DNA of 64,000 nt, taken from contig CAWDVH010000005.1 in the NCBI GenBank assembly GCA_963805705.1, positions 1 to 64,000 on the forward strand, read 5' to 3'. The DNA comes from CAWDVH01 sp963805705 (GTDB taxonomy: Bacteria; Actinomycetota; Actinomycetes; Streptosporangiales; Streptosporangiaceae). A program made the position numbers and the translations under genes. This document shows, one piece after another, positions 26,376-34,478 of this stretch (position 1 is its first letter; every line of letters begins with the position of its first letter). The notes below the pieces were generated by a model. The model was not told the origin of the DNA, searched no databases, and was given only the letters and a program-made list of their open reading frames with translations.

Positions 26376-26590
26376 TCCGCCTCGGCCTGCGCCTCACCCT
26401 GGGCGGCGGCAGGGAAGCCGCCGCGCGCCTGGTCGTCACCGCGATCGCCGTCGCGCTCGGCGTAGGCATGCTGCTAGGGGCCCTGGCGTGCCTGAACGCC
26501 CTGCCCCGCTGGCTGGACTGGCTGCCGCATCTCCAGGTGGAACCACCCGAGGCAGCACCCTCCTTCGAGGATCCCGTAACCGTCGCCTGA
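26372..26590 (+). pseudogene. FtsX-type ABC permease, truncated after first helix
   Basis: The ATG overlaps the ATPase stop (ATGA). The first 45 residues, MIRLGLRLTLGGGREAAARLVVTAIAVALGVGMLLGALACLNAL, match the start of large MacB/FtsX permeases in actinobacteria. The protein then ends within 30 more residues in an unrelated tail (DWLPHLQVEPPEAAPSFEDPVTVA), where about 700 residues would be expected. This looks like a large internal or terminal deletion. Confidence 0.75.
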
Positions 26591-26614
26591 CGCCAATGAC
26601 GGGAGGAGCAAGCC

Positions 26615-27157
26615 ATGACAGACGCCGGGTTCACGCATGCAGCGGGGGCCGATATCTCCCATTGCGCAACGAGCAGACGGGGGATGCTGCCCGCGCTGGC
26701 CGGCCTCGTGGTCGGGCTGGCTTATGCCGCGATCATCGTCTACTGGGCCGTCGGCGGCAGGTGGCTGCTCAATACGGTAGGCATCTCGCTGAGCCAGCCG
26801 GGGCAGGCCGGGCACCTGGCGACGCTGCTCGCGGTGTGGGGAGCGGCCGCAGTCAAGGCCGTCGCCGCACTCCTGCCGTTGCTCGCGATAGGGGTCTGGC
26901 CGCGAACCGCGAACGGTGGCCTGCGGAGGCTGGCTCGTGTGCTGACCTGGATCGAGGCGGCGATCCTGACCGGCTACGGCCTAGTCCTGACCGCGAGCGG
27001 GCTGCTGGTCCAGGCCGGCGTGATCAAGGCGGCCGCCCATGCAGACCGCCTGGCCCTGAAATGGCACGCATACCTCTGGGACCCCTGGTTCCTGATCTGG
27101 GGCATCTTCGTCTTCCTGGCGCTATGGCAGTCGTGGCCAGCTAGCCAAGCTCCCTGA
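26615..27157 (+). CDS. DUF3995-like four-helix membrane protein
   Basis: A 180-residue membrane protein with four hydrophobic segments: LAGLVVGLAYAAIIVYWAVGG, LATLLAVWGAAAVKAVAALLPLLAI, VLTWIEAAILTGYGLVLTASGLLVQAG and WDPWFLIWGIFVFLALW. The early 'yWavGG.w' and late 'W..yLWDPWFliWG' patterns fit the DUF3995 family, function unknown. A GGGAGGAG site precedes the ATG at 26615. It follows the truncated permease by 24 bp. Confidence 0.75.
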   Translation: MTDAGFTHAAGADISHCATSRRGMLPALAGLVVGLAYAAIIVYWAVGGRWLLNTVGISLSQPGQAGHLATLLAVWGAAAVKAVAALLPLLAIGVWPRTANGGLRRLARVLTWIEAAILTGYGLVLTASGLLVQAGVIKAAAHADRLALKWHAYLWDPWFLIWGIFVFLALWQSWPASQAP

Positions 27158-27300
27158 GCGGCCTGCTGATCGCTTCGGTGCCGATCATCGTGGCGGTGCT
27201 CGCGTGGCTGACGGGCGGCAGCGACGGGCTGACGGTCATCCGGTTGGCCGGGCTGCTGGCCGGGCTGGCGGGGGTGGCGCTGCTGCCTGGGCGCAGTGCC
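27148..27300 (+). pseudogene. EamA/DMT transporter C-terminal fragment
   Basis: One frame reads SLSGLLIASVPIIVAVLAWLTGGSDGLTVIRLAGLLAGLAGVALLPG, two adjacent helices typical of EamA-type transporters ('sllla.vPl..all.....ge.lt..rl.Gl.lglaGValL'). No start, ribosome binding site or other helices are present. The fragment abuts the stop of the DUF3995-like gene. Confidence 0.6.
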
Positions 27301-27653
27301 GGCGGGGGTGCTGGCTGGCCGATCCCCGGTGATCGGGAGGCAGGATTCGTACAGCAGCGCGCCGCGCCGCGCCGGGTCTGGGCAAGCCGCTGCGCCGTGC
27401 CGGCACCGAAGGAGAATCCGGCGTACACCAGGCCCTCGGGCAGCTCGGCCACGGCCAGGTCGGCGCGCTCGTCGAGCACGTCGCCCCCGATGCTCTGGGT
27501 GTGCGCGATGCCGTTGTCGATGGTCGCTGGTCGCTCACCGTCGAACAGGTCCGGCGCGTGCACGGTGTGCCCGCCCGCGCGCAACTCGTCGGCGAACGCG
27601 GATATCCCGTCGCTGAGTCCCTGCACGTGGTGGAACAACACGACCTCGGCCAC
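27300..27653 (-). pseudogene. Dienelactone-hydrolase family N-terminal fragment
   Basis: A GTG at 27653 with a CAGGAG site begins VEVAEVVLFHHVQGLSDGISAFADELRAGGHTVHAPDLFDGE. The frame continues to DERADLAVAELPEGLVYAGFSFGAGTAQRLAQTRRGA. This is the first half of a dienelactone-hydrolase-like protein in which the usual nucleophile elbow reads GFSFGA. After ARCC the frame leaves the family, and the Asp and His of the triad are absent. It overlaps, tail to tail, the EamA fragment, so both genes were truncated at one junction near 27300. Confidence 0.7.
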
Positions 27654-28196
27654 CTCTACACTCCTGTCAGCGGACGACAGTGATCTAGCCCACCGAGGAG
27701 GTGCTCGGCCTCGGCCGGCGCGGGGGGATCCCAGCGAATTGGGTCCAGGCTTGCTCTGAAATCCGAATCGCTTCGAGCGGTGCTGGGCCGAAACAGCTCG
27801 CCGAAGCGCTCGCTCATCGGCCACGACCGAGCATCGGTAGCAGAGCGGGCGAACGACGGAAGCGCGGACCATGTCAGTTCATGCAGTTGCCGGTCTGCCT
27901 GAGCCCGATCACGCGCCTGGGCCGGCGGCGGACGGGGCGGCGGCCGGCGAACCGTGTCGTGGTGGTCATGATGGTCCATGGCGGCCGGGCGGGAAATGCT
28001 GCTTGCCCGCGGCGGCAGCCGCCTGGTGACCGACCTCCTGCAGGAAAGGAACGCGATGGCGCGGGTGCTGGGGGGACCGGCGCCCGGCGGCGAGGGCAGG
28101 ACGTGGGCCGCCATCCACGGAAGCGGAAGCGTGCACTGACGTCCGCGCTCATGCTTGCTCGCGGTCTGGGTCTGCCGTTATGCCGTGAGGCTGAGC
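27654..28196. other. About 540 bp without a recognisable gene
   Basis: Neither strand shows a known family. A 53-codon frame starting at 27978 on the plus strand (MAAGREMLLARGGSRL) contains an internal ATG at 28056 with an AGGAAAGG site, but the peptide resembles nothing I know. Confidence 0.35.
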
Positions 28197-28346
28197 TCAT
28201 GAGCGGGCGGCGTCCTGGAGCACTATCTGGCTGGCCGGGGCGGCGGGCCGCCTGCGGTCTGTGTCGGCCAGTCCTTCGATGAGGACGTCGATCTGGCACT
28301 CGACCTCCGCGGTGAAGGTCCGGGCGAGCTCGCGGACGTGCAGCAT
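28197..28346 (-). CDS. Possible small protein of unknown function
   Basis: A 49-codon frame from the ATG at 28346: MLHVRELARTFTAEVECQID, then VLIEGLADTDRRRPAAP. The amphipathic helix pattern and balanced composition look more protein-like than the surrounding shadows, but there is no clear ribosome binding site and no family match. It may be the tail of a longer decayed gene. Confidence 0.3.
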   Translation of the reverse strand: MLHVRELARTFTAEVECQIDVLIEGLADTDRRRPAAPASQIVLQDAARS

Positions 28347-28584
28347 GAGAGCCACCCCGGATGGGCCCGCCGGTCGCCGGGGGCAGCGGGTCCGCTGGAC
28401 GCCGGCCGTGGTCACATGGCGGGTCAGGCCGGCGCGATCGAGGTGCGGCTGCCCGGCGCAGGCTAGCGTGCGCCCCGTGCCGCTAGCAGTCAGGCGCATG
28501 CTGGCCGCTGTCGTTCTGCTCGTCACGAAGGTTGAGCCAGTCGTACGGGGGCAGGTGCGTCAGTCCATAGAAAGGGTGAGGCCT

Positions 28585-28836
28585 GTGACGAATCAGAACC
28601 AAGACATCTCTGGGCAGGACCGGAATGCTGGGCCCGTGCCTGTGACGCCATCTGATGGCACGGAGCGACCTGAGGGGCTGGCCTTCGATGTGGAACAGGG
28701 CACTGACCTGCCCGGCGTCCCGGCTGGCGACCAGACTCCGGCCAACTCTGATGCCAGCCACACCGAGCAGATAGTGCGCGAGAGAGGTCACGGCGTTGGC
28801 CTGGAAATTCCCCGGGAACGTCGAGAACTGCGGTGA
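28585..28836 (+). CDS. Possible small hydrophilic protein
   Basis: An 83-codon frame from the GTG at 28585, preceded by AAAGGGTGAGG. It is rich in Asp, Gln, Asn and Pro (TNQNQDISGQDRNAGPVPV) and has no hydrophobic segment, so it would be soluble and probably disordered. No family is recognised. The spacing of the purine-rich site and a composition unlike shadow frames are the only support. Confidence 0.4.
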   Translation: MTNQNQDISGQDRNAGPVPVTPSDGTERPEGLAFDVEQGTDLPGVPAGDQTPANSDASHTEQIVRERGHGVGLEIPRERRELR

Positions 28837-28974
28837 TGACGCCTTCTATATCTGGGCCGCGTTGATCTGACCCGAACTTGGCAGCGGAAACGTTCGCTTA
28901 GTCAGCGTGGCGGGCGTGACGAGCGGTGCATGGTGAGTCAGGCAGGATGACCGGACTTAGCGCGAGCATCTCTC

Positions 28975-29477
28975 GGCGGACCAGCGGCTGCGGCAGGTCG
29001 CGGCCTGGGCAGGCACCATAGTGGTCTACAGCGCGGCCCGGGGGCTGTCGGCATGGGCGGCTCGCCAGGCACGCGGCGGGACCCGGCCTCAGTACGAGCA
29101 GTTCGAACGTCCGGCATTCGCGCCGCCGGGCGTTTCCTTTCCCGTGGTGTGGTCAGGGCTGAACGTGACCACGGCGACGTCAGCGTGGCGAGTGGGGCGC
29201 GCCCGACGCCGGGGATGGCGGGTCGGCGTACCGGGCGGTTCTGATGTGGCGGGCGCTGGCTCTTACCGTCCGCAGCGGTTATGTGCCGCTGGCGTTCGGC
29301 AGTCGCCGGCTCTGGGCGGCCACCGCCGACTCAGCGCTGCTGTGCGCTGTAATGACGCGTTATACCTTTGCCGCCCGCCGGGTCGATCGCGGTGCTGCCG
29401 CGCCGGCAGCTCACGAGATCGCGTGGACCGCGTTCGCGACAGCCCTGAGCGCGGCCGTGGCCAGCAAGAACCGCTGA
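28975..29477 (+). pseudogene. TspO/MBR-family protein, frameshifted
   Basis: The first frame gives LRQVAAWAGTIVVYSAARGL and YEQFERPAFAPPGVSFPVVWSGLNVTTATSAWRV, the conserved 'rPpfaPPgwvFpvvWt.Ly.lmg.A.wrv' core of TspO tryptophan-rich sensory proteins. After about 29200 the frame changes and the rest follows: MWRALALTVRSGYVPLAFGSRRLWAATADSALL, then VDRGAAAPAAHEIAWTAFATALSAAVASKNR and a stop. Several of the usual Trp residues are gone. At least one frameshift and loss of the start show that it is inactive. Confidence 0.7.
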
Positions 29478-29935
29478 CGGCCGTCGGCCAAAGCCGGGCA
29501 CTGAGCATTTTGCGGTCAGGCCGCAGCTGCTAAGTGCAGGTCACAGACGCTGGTCGCTGATACTGCTTTAGCCCGAGCCGTCCGGCCCGCCGGCTCGCGC
29601 GGGACTGGCAGGGAGGCGCGATTCACCCGGCCTCGATCTCATGATTCTCCGCGTATCCAGTTAGCCCTGCCGAAAGCATCGATCGTTCCTGTGCGAGATA
29701 GCCGTGTCGGCGTCTTGAACGTGCCGTCCTGAGATGCGCAGCAAACACTCATCCTGCATGGACGCGGCGCTGATCACGAATGTTGGCGCTGCCGGTGTGC
29801 CGCTGCGGCCGAGCATGATGAACCGGTTAATGCGGTGAGGGACCTTAAGATGATCATAATGAGCCATGCGGCTAGCGGCCGGTGCCGAGGGCGGCTGACG
29901 CTAACATCACAGCAGTCGTCTCAGGTGAGGTTCCG
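29478..29935. other. Promoter-side gap of the TetR gene, no gene seen
   Basis: The 29540-29870 part is lower in GC than its surroundings. A 68-codon minus-strand frame here (start at 29867, MAHYDHLKVPHRINRF) has no family resemblance. An ATGATCAT palindrome near 29850 may belong to the TetR promoter region. Confidence 0.35.
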
Positions 29936-30805
29936 GTGATACCAGCACATGCCGAGCGCGGTCGTCGTAGTCGGCCGGGTCGCGGCCTGTCCCTGGACCG
30001 GATCGTCACGGCCGCGCTGGATCTGGTGGACGAGCAGGGCATCGGGGCGGCGTCGATGCGGGCGGTGTCGTCGCGGCTGGGGGTCCGCTCGATGTCGCTG
30101 TACAGGTATGTGCAGGACCGCGATGAGCTGTTCGACGAGGTCGTGGAGCGGATCGTCAGCGAGCTCGCCGACGATCCGGAAGTCCAGCTGCGCCCGGTGG
30201 ACGGGTGGCGGCCTTACCTGACGGGCATGGCGCACGGCGTGCGGCGCTACGCCCGGGCGCATCCGCATGCTTTCCCGCTGGTCGCCACCCGGCCGCCCGG
30301 GGCTCCGTGGGTTAATCCGCCGCTTCGGTCGCTGCGCTGGGTCGAGGCGATGCTGAGCGGATTGGCCGCAGAGGGGTTCAGCGACGAGCAGGTACTGTTC
30401 ACCTACCGCACCTTCAACGGCTTCCTGCTCGGTTACCTGCTGCTGGAAACCAGCGCCATGGCGCTCCGTGACCCCAAGCCGGGCGACGGATCCTTTACCA
30501 GCACCGACACCGCTTCGAACGAGGGCAGCGAAGCTGCCGGGGGAAAGGCCGCCGATCCGGTTCCCGGCGGCCTGAGCCCGGCCCGCTCTGCTGAGCAGCG
30601 AGAGGCGGTCAAGGACGCCGACAGCCCGCGCGAGCTAGTCGACCCTGCGGACCAGATCGACGCCAGGCGTTTCCCGACGGTGTACCGCCTGGCGGCAGGA
30701 CTCGCCCAGGACAGCTGGGAAGAGGAGTTCGAGACAGGCCTGGTGCACATGCTTGACCGCGTTGCGATGTTCGTGGCTGACGGGCCGAACCGCAGACGAG
30801 ATTGA
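29936..30805 (+). CDS. TetR-family regulator (TetR_C_1 type)
   Basis: A 289-residue regulator. The N-terminal helix-turn-helix is LSLDRIVTAALDLVDEQGIGAASMRAVSSRLGVRSMSLYRYVQDRDELFDEVVERI. The ligand-binding part has the PYLTGMAHGVRRYARAHPHAFPLVATRPP and TYRTFNGFLLGYLLLETSA segments of the tetracycline-repressor-like C-terminal class. A disordered insert of about 75 residues (DPKPGDGSFTSTDT to about DPADQID) lies before the last helix and is unusual in length. I chose the GTG at 29936 because AGGTGAGG lies 5 nt upstream; a GTG at 29882 has no site. The nearest downstream operon (31.3 kb) is a candidate target. Confidence 0.85.
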   Translation: MIPAHAERGRRSRPGRGLSLDRIVTAALDLVDEQGIGAASMRAVSSRLGVRSMSLYRYVQDRDELFDEVVERIVSELADDPEVQLRPVDGWRPYLTGMAHGVRRYARAHPHAFPLVATRPPGAPWVNPPLRSLRWVEAMLSGLAAEGFSDEQVLFTYRTFNGFLLGYLLLETSAMALRDPKPGDGSFTSTDTASNEGSEAAGGKAADPVPGGLSPARSAEQREAVKDADSPRELVDPADQIDARRFPTVYRLAAGLAQDSWEEEFETGLVHMLDRVAMFVADGPNRRRD

Positions 30806-31082
30806 CGGCATCAGCCGCGGCCACTGCTTGCCGGAGTCGCCTGCCTGACTTCCTGGTGGCGCCACCGGCGAGTGGCTCTCAGCGGAATCGGCTTCCCGGC
30901 AGCCCGAGTGACCTGCTCTGACTCCATGGCTAGATGCCAGCCGGTCGCACCTCGATGCCAGGCACACGAGCGCATGCCTGGCGAAGACGTCGATCAGGAC
31001 GACCCGAAGCAGCCTTGTCGTAAAGCCGGGCGCCCGAGGGTTCCGGAGGATCTGGCCATGGCCACCCTGCTGAGTGGACACC
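30806..31082. other. Gap after TetR gene, no gene seen
   Basis: No family-like frame on either strand; ends at a 13-bp tandem repeat. Confidence 0.35.
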
Positions 31083-31121
31083 GTAAGCTTATGATGTAAG
31101 CTTCCCATGTAAGTCTTTCGG
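31083..31121 (+). repeat. Three tandem 13-bp repeats, possible operator
   Basis: GTAAGCTTATGAT, GTAAGCTTCCCAT and GTAAGTCTTTCGG stand head to tail at a 13-bp period, and the first two carry the palindrome TAAGCTTA or AAGCTT. AT-rich phased repeats are rare in this GC-rich context. They lie about 190 bp before a leader ORF and the envelope-stress operon, where a regulator could bind. Confidence 0.5.
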
Positions 31122-31268
31122 CGGCGCACTGACCGGAACCAGTCGCCCGACGCATGCGGGAGATCCGCGGGTTATCAGCTCAGGGCATCAGACGATGCCC
31201 GGACGAGCTTGGGCACCCGGCCAGGCCGCTGATCGCGTTGTTCGTTTCGCGGAAAAGGACTGAATTCT

Positions 31269-31388
31269 ATGACCACTCCGCAGGATGTCCAGCGTTGCGC
31301 TTCCGGTGAGCGCGGAAGCCGCTCGGTCGCGGCTGTGCTGGCTGCGGATGGCTGCAATGTGCTTATCGAGAGGAGCTGGCCCGGATGA
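31269..31388 (+). CDS. Putative 39-residue leader peptide of stress operon
   Basis: An ATG at 31269, about 10 nt after AAAAGGA, opens a 39-codon frame (MTTPQDVQRCASGERGSRSV). Its stop overlaps the next gene's start as ATGA. The overlap suggests translational coupling to the downstream operon. The peptide matches no known family; it may be a genuine small protein or only a coupling leader. Confidence 0.4.
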   Translation: MTTPQDVQRCASGERGSRSVAAVLAADGCNVLIERSWPG

Positions 31389-32155
31389 CAGAGAACTACC
31401 TGCCCGCGTCCACGCCGCCACAGCCGGGGGAATCACCCCCGCCTCTGTCGGCGGGGGAGCAGGGCACTGCCGAGGTTGTTAAGAATCAGACTGCTGACCT
31501 GAGCCACAGCGGCATTCAGGCAGGAAGGCACGCAGCCGACGTTGCCGGGGAGCAGGCTTCGGGCGTGGCGGCGGAGGTCGGGCGTCAGGGTAAGGATCTG
31601 CTGCGCCAGACACAGGACCAACTGGCAGAGCAAGCGGCCCGGGGGCAGCAGCAGCTAGCGGCTGAGCTGCTTTCGCTCAGTGATGAGCTCAGCTCGATGG
31701 CCGATGGCTCCAGTCAGGGCGGCGTGGCGGCGGACCTGGCCCGTCACGTGGCGTCGCGGGCCCGCGACGCTGGCCAGTGGCTGGGCGACCGCAGGCCCGC
31801 GCAGGTGGTGGACGAGGTACAGTCCTTCGCCCGCCGCAGGCCGGGAGTCTTCGTTGCCCTGGCGGCAGCGGCTGGCCTGGCGGCCCGCCGGCGCACCCGC
31901 GGAGTCAAGAGCGCCGCCGCTGATGACCCGGTACCGGGGGCGCCCGATGCTACGCCCAGGCTCAGCGGGCAGTGGTCACAGTCTCCTGGAGAGGCTGCCT
32001 ATCAGGGGGGAACGGCTGGCAGCACCGACGGTGCTTCTGCCCCAGATGGCAGCCCAGGGGTGACCGGCGGTGTTCCGGCCCCGGGCACCCGTACGACGTA
32101 CGGTGACCGGGCCGTTCTCGCCAGCGAGCAAGCTGACCGCGGGGACCTGCCGTGA
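31385..32155 (+). CDS. Ala/Gln-rich helical protein, first gene of envelope-stress operon
   Basis: A 256-residue protein. Residues 30-120 form long amphipathic helices rich in Ala, Gln and Glu (VGRQGKDLLRQTQDQLAEQAARGQQQLAAELL). A single hydrophobic stretch RRPGVFVALAAAAGLAARRR lies near 155-175, and the tail is disordered and Gly/Ser/Pro-rich. The 'rRPGvFvalAaaaGlaa' segment is commonly seen in proteins encoded beside phage-holin-like and DUF3618 genes. It overlaps both neighbours (ATGA before, GTGA after). Its function is unknown; a membrane-anchored envelope role is likely. Confidence 0.8.
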   Translation: MTENYLPASTPPQPGESPPPLSAGEQGTAEVVKNQTADLSHSGIQAGRHAADVAGEQASGVAAEVGRQGKDLLRQTQDQLAEQAARGQQQLAAELLSLSDELSSMADGSSQGGVAADLARHVASRARDAGQWLGDRRPAQVVDEVQSFARRRPGVFVALAAAAGLAARRRTRGVKSAAADDPVPGAPDATPRLSGQWSQSPGEAAYQGGTAGSTDGASAPDGSPGVTGGVPAPGTRTTYGDRAVLASEQADRGDLP

Positions 32156-32571
32156 CCAGCCCAGCCAGCCCGGCTGCGCCGATGCCTGATTCGCGGTCCT
32201 CAGTCGGGGAGATGTTCTCGGACGTCGCTCAGGATCTCAGCACCCTGATGCGCCAGGAGGTGGAGCTGGCCAAGGCCGAGGTCCGCCAGTCCGCCGCCCG
32301 GGCGGGCAAGGGTGCCGGAATCCTGGCCGGCGCTGGCGTCGCCGGTCACATGGTGCTGATATTCGTGTCGGTCGCCGCCTGGTGGGGGATTGGCGATACG
32401 ACGGGACATGGCTGGTCAGCGCTGATCGTGGGAGCAGCCTGGCTGGTCATCGCCGCGATCCTCGGGCTGCTGGGCCGCCGGGAGATAGCGGCTGTGTCCG
32501 GGCTGCCGCAAACAGCACAGACCGTGAAGAAGATCCCCGACGCAGTTAAAGGAAACGAGGGCACGCCATGA
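32152..32571 (+). CDS. Phage-holin-family (DUF1469-like) membrane protein
   Basis: A 139-residue protein with a soluble N-terminal helix (SVGEMFSDVAQDLSTLMRQEVELAKAEVRQSAARAGKGAG) and two membrane helices (AGHMVLIFVSVAAWWGI and WSALIVGAAWLVIAAILGLLG). The 'dls.Lvr.EveLAKaEv' pattern is diagnostic of the Phage_holin_3_6/DUF1469 family, which is chromosomal and linked to envelope stress and not to phage lysis. Translation is coupled at both ends by 4-bp overlaps. Confidence 0.87.
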   Translation: MTSPASPAAPMPDSRSSVGEMFSDVAQDLSTLMRQEVELAKAEVRQSAARAGKGAGILAGAGVAGHMVLIFVSVAAWWGIGDTTGHGWSALIVGAAWLVIAAILGLLGRREIAAVSGLPQTAQTVKKIPDAVKGNEGTP

Positions 32572-33128
32572 CCAGCGATCCGGACCAGATCCGAGAGCAG
32601 ATCGAGGAAACGCGCAGCAACCTCAGCCAGGACGTCAACACCCTGGCCGACACAGTCAATCCGGCGCACGCAGCCAGGCGCACAGCCGCCAGCGCCCGTT
32701 CTGCCGTCATGGATGCGAAGGCCAAGGTGATGGGGGCGTCGCAATCAGCCTCCGGCATGAGCTCCGCCACGGGAGAGAAGCTGTCAGCGGCTCAGGGACA
32801 GCTGCGCCGCCAGGCTTCGGGTAATCCCCTGGCCGTCGGCCTGATCGCGGTCGGCGCTGGCTGGCTGCTGGGGTCGCTCCTGCCCGCGACCAGCGCCGAA
32901 CAGCAGGTAGCGGTCAAGGTCAAGGACGTTGCCACGCCAGCCGTTACCGGTGCCGCCAAGGAGGCTGGCGCCAACCTGCAGGACTCCGCACAGCAGGCAG
33001 CCGAGTCAATCAAGGCCATGGCCACCGATGCCGCCGCCACCGTCAAGGACGAGACCGCCAGCTCGGCGCACGATCTCCGGGATCAGGCACAGGCAGCCCG
33101 CGACGCGGTAACAGACAGCCGCCAGTAA
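32568..33128 (+). CDS. DUF3618 membrane-anchored protein
   Basis: A 186-residue protein beginning DPDQIREQIEETRSNLSQDVNTLADTVNP, the DUF3618 signature ('irreIeeTRaeLgrdVdaLadrvdP'). One membrane segment, NPLAVGLIAVGAGWLLGSLLP, lies near residues 84-104. The C-terminal half is a long Ala/Lys-rich helix. The family is co-encoded with holin-like and YihY proteins in actinobacteria; the precise role is unknown. The start overlaps the upstream stop (ATGA). Confidence 0.87.
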   Translation: MTSDPDQIREQIEETRSNLSQDVNTLADTVNPAHAARRTAASARSAVMDAKAKVMGASQSASGMSSATGEKLSAAQGQLRRQASGNPLAVGLIAVGAGWLLGSLLPATSAEQQVAVKVKDVATPAVTGAAKEAGANLQDSAQQAAESIKAMATDAAATVKDETASSAHDLRDQAQAARDAVTDSRQ

Positions 33129-33290
33129 CCGCACTGGGCGCCATGCCCGGCTTGATGCCGGGCAGCGCGCCGGTCAAGGTCCCTTAGTTCTTCTCTCTGG
33201 AGTTCAGCGCAGCCCCGGTAGCTCCGCAGGGCCGCCGCCCAACAAGGAATCCGGCTGTGAGCCGACGACAAGCAAGGAGGGTCATCTCCG

Positions 33291-34280
33291 ATGCCCATGC
33301 CGCAGAAAGCGGACCGCAGCGCGCGCGATGAGGTGCCGAACGACCCGACAGACCTGAGCGGCGGCTCCTGGCTCGCAGCTGCCAGGCGGGCCCTGAAGGA
33401 ATATAAGGCCGACGACCTGCAGGACCGCGCGGCGGCGCTGACATATTTTGGCATCCAGTCGATCTTCCCCGGTCTTCTTGTCCTGGTCTCCCTGCTCGGC
33501 ATTCTCGGCAAGTCGACCACTCAGCCGCTCATCACGAACCTGGGCAACGCGGCCCCATCTTCGGTCCGGAAGATCATCATGAGCGATGTCACTCATCTGC
33601 AGCACAGTCATGCGGCCTCCGGCATCGCTGGCATTGCCGGAATCGCGCTCGCTCTGTGGTCGGCGTCCAATTACGTCGCGGCCTTCATGCGCGCCTCCAA
33701 CATCATCTACGACGTGCCCGAGGGCCTGCCCATCTGGAAGACGGCACCAATCCGGCTGGGCGTCACCGTAGTGACGATGATCTTGCTCGTGGCAGCGGCC
33801 GCCATCGTGGTCGTGACCGGTACCCTGGCGCAGAAGGTCGGGAACGTGCTCGGCGTCGGCTCGACGGCGGTCACCATCTGGGACATCGCCAAATGGCCGG
33901 TGCTGCTGATCATCATTGGCCTGATACTCGCCATCCTGTTCTGGGCCAGCCCGAATGCCAGGCGCGGCTTTCAGTGGGTCAGCCCTGGCGGCTTCATCGC
34001 CGTCGCTCTATGGCTGGCTGCCTCGGCACTGTTCGCCGTGTACGTCGCCAACTTCAGCCATTACAACAAGATCTACGGCAGCCTCGCCGGCGTCATCATC
34101 TTCCTGATCTGGATGTGGATCTCCAATGTAGCCATCCTGCTCGGCGCCGAGTTCAACGCCGAGCTCGAGCGCGCCCGCGCCGTGGCTGCCGGGCATCCGG
34201 CCGACCGGGAGCCTTTCTCCGACCTGCGGGATGACCGCAAGCTGCGGAAGAAAGAGAAGGAAAGACAGTCGCGGAGATGA
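33291..34280 (+). CDS. YihY/virulence-factor BrkB-family membrane protein
   Basis: A 329-residue protein with six membrane helices. It carries ALTYFGIQSIFPGLLVLVSLLGILG near residue 47, ALWSASNYVAAFMRASNIIYDVPEGLPIWK at about 118-148, which is the family's most conserved loop, and YGSLAGVIIFLIWMWISNVAILLGAEFNAELERAR near the end. The C-terminus is a charged cytoplasmic tail. AAGGAGG lies upstream of the ATG. It is 162 bp after the DUF3618 gene and completes the envelope-stress group. Confidence 0.92.
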   Translation: MPMPQKADRSARDEVPNDPTDLSGGSWLAAARRALKEYKADDLQDRAAALTYFGIQSIFPGLLVLVSLLGILGKSTTQPLITNLGNAAPSSVRKIIMSDVTHLQHSHAASGIAGIAGIALALWSASNYVAAFMRASNIIYDVPEGLPIWKTAPIRLGVTVVTMILLVAAAAIVVVTGTLAQKVGNVLGVGSTAVTIWDIAKWPVLLIIIGLILAILFWASPNARRGFQWVSPGGFIAVALWLAASALFAVYVANFSHYNKIYGSLAGVIIFLIWMWISNVAILLGAEFNAELERARAVAAGHPADREPFSDLRDDRKLRKKEKERQSRR

Positions 34281-34478
34281 CAGGCAAGCTCTTCCGCGTT
34301 TCAACAAAGCCCCTGGGCAGCGGGTAAGTGCCGGGATCGCTGAGTGCCGCATTCGGTTCAGCGGGACCGCGGCCAGCTTGGCATTTGCGCGTCGTGAGCT
34401 TATATTCCTGGCGCGCGGTAGCGGCAATTCTGATGCCGCAGGCGCCGAGCGCTCCTGTAGAACATACGGAGACTGACT

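Noticed and set aside
29661..29867. Minus-strand 68-codon gene upstream of the TetR gene
   Set aside because: No ribosome binding site and no family resemblance; lies in a promoter-like AT-richer gap.
31083..31121. CRISPR-like repeat
   Set aside because: Three 13-bp units without spacers are tandem repeats, not a CRISPR array, and no cas genes are present.
31385..33128. Prophage lysis cassette (holin-like gene)
   Set aside because: The holin-family name is historical; with DUF3618 and YihY neighbours and no phage genes this is a chromosomal envelope operon.
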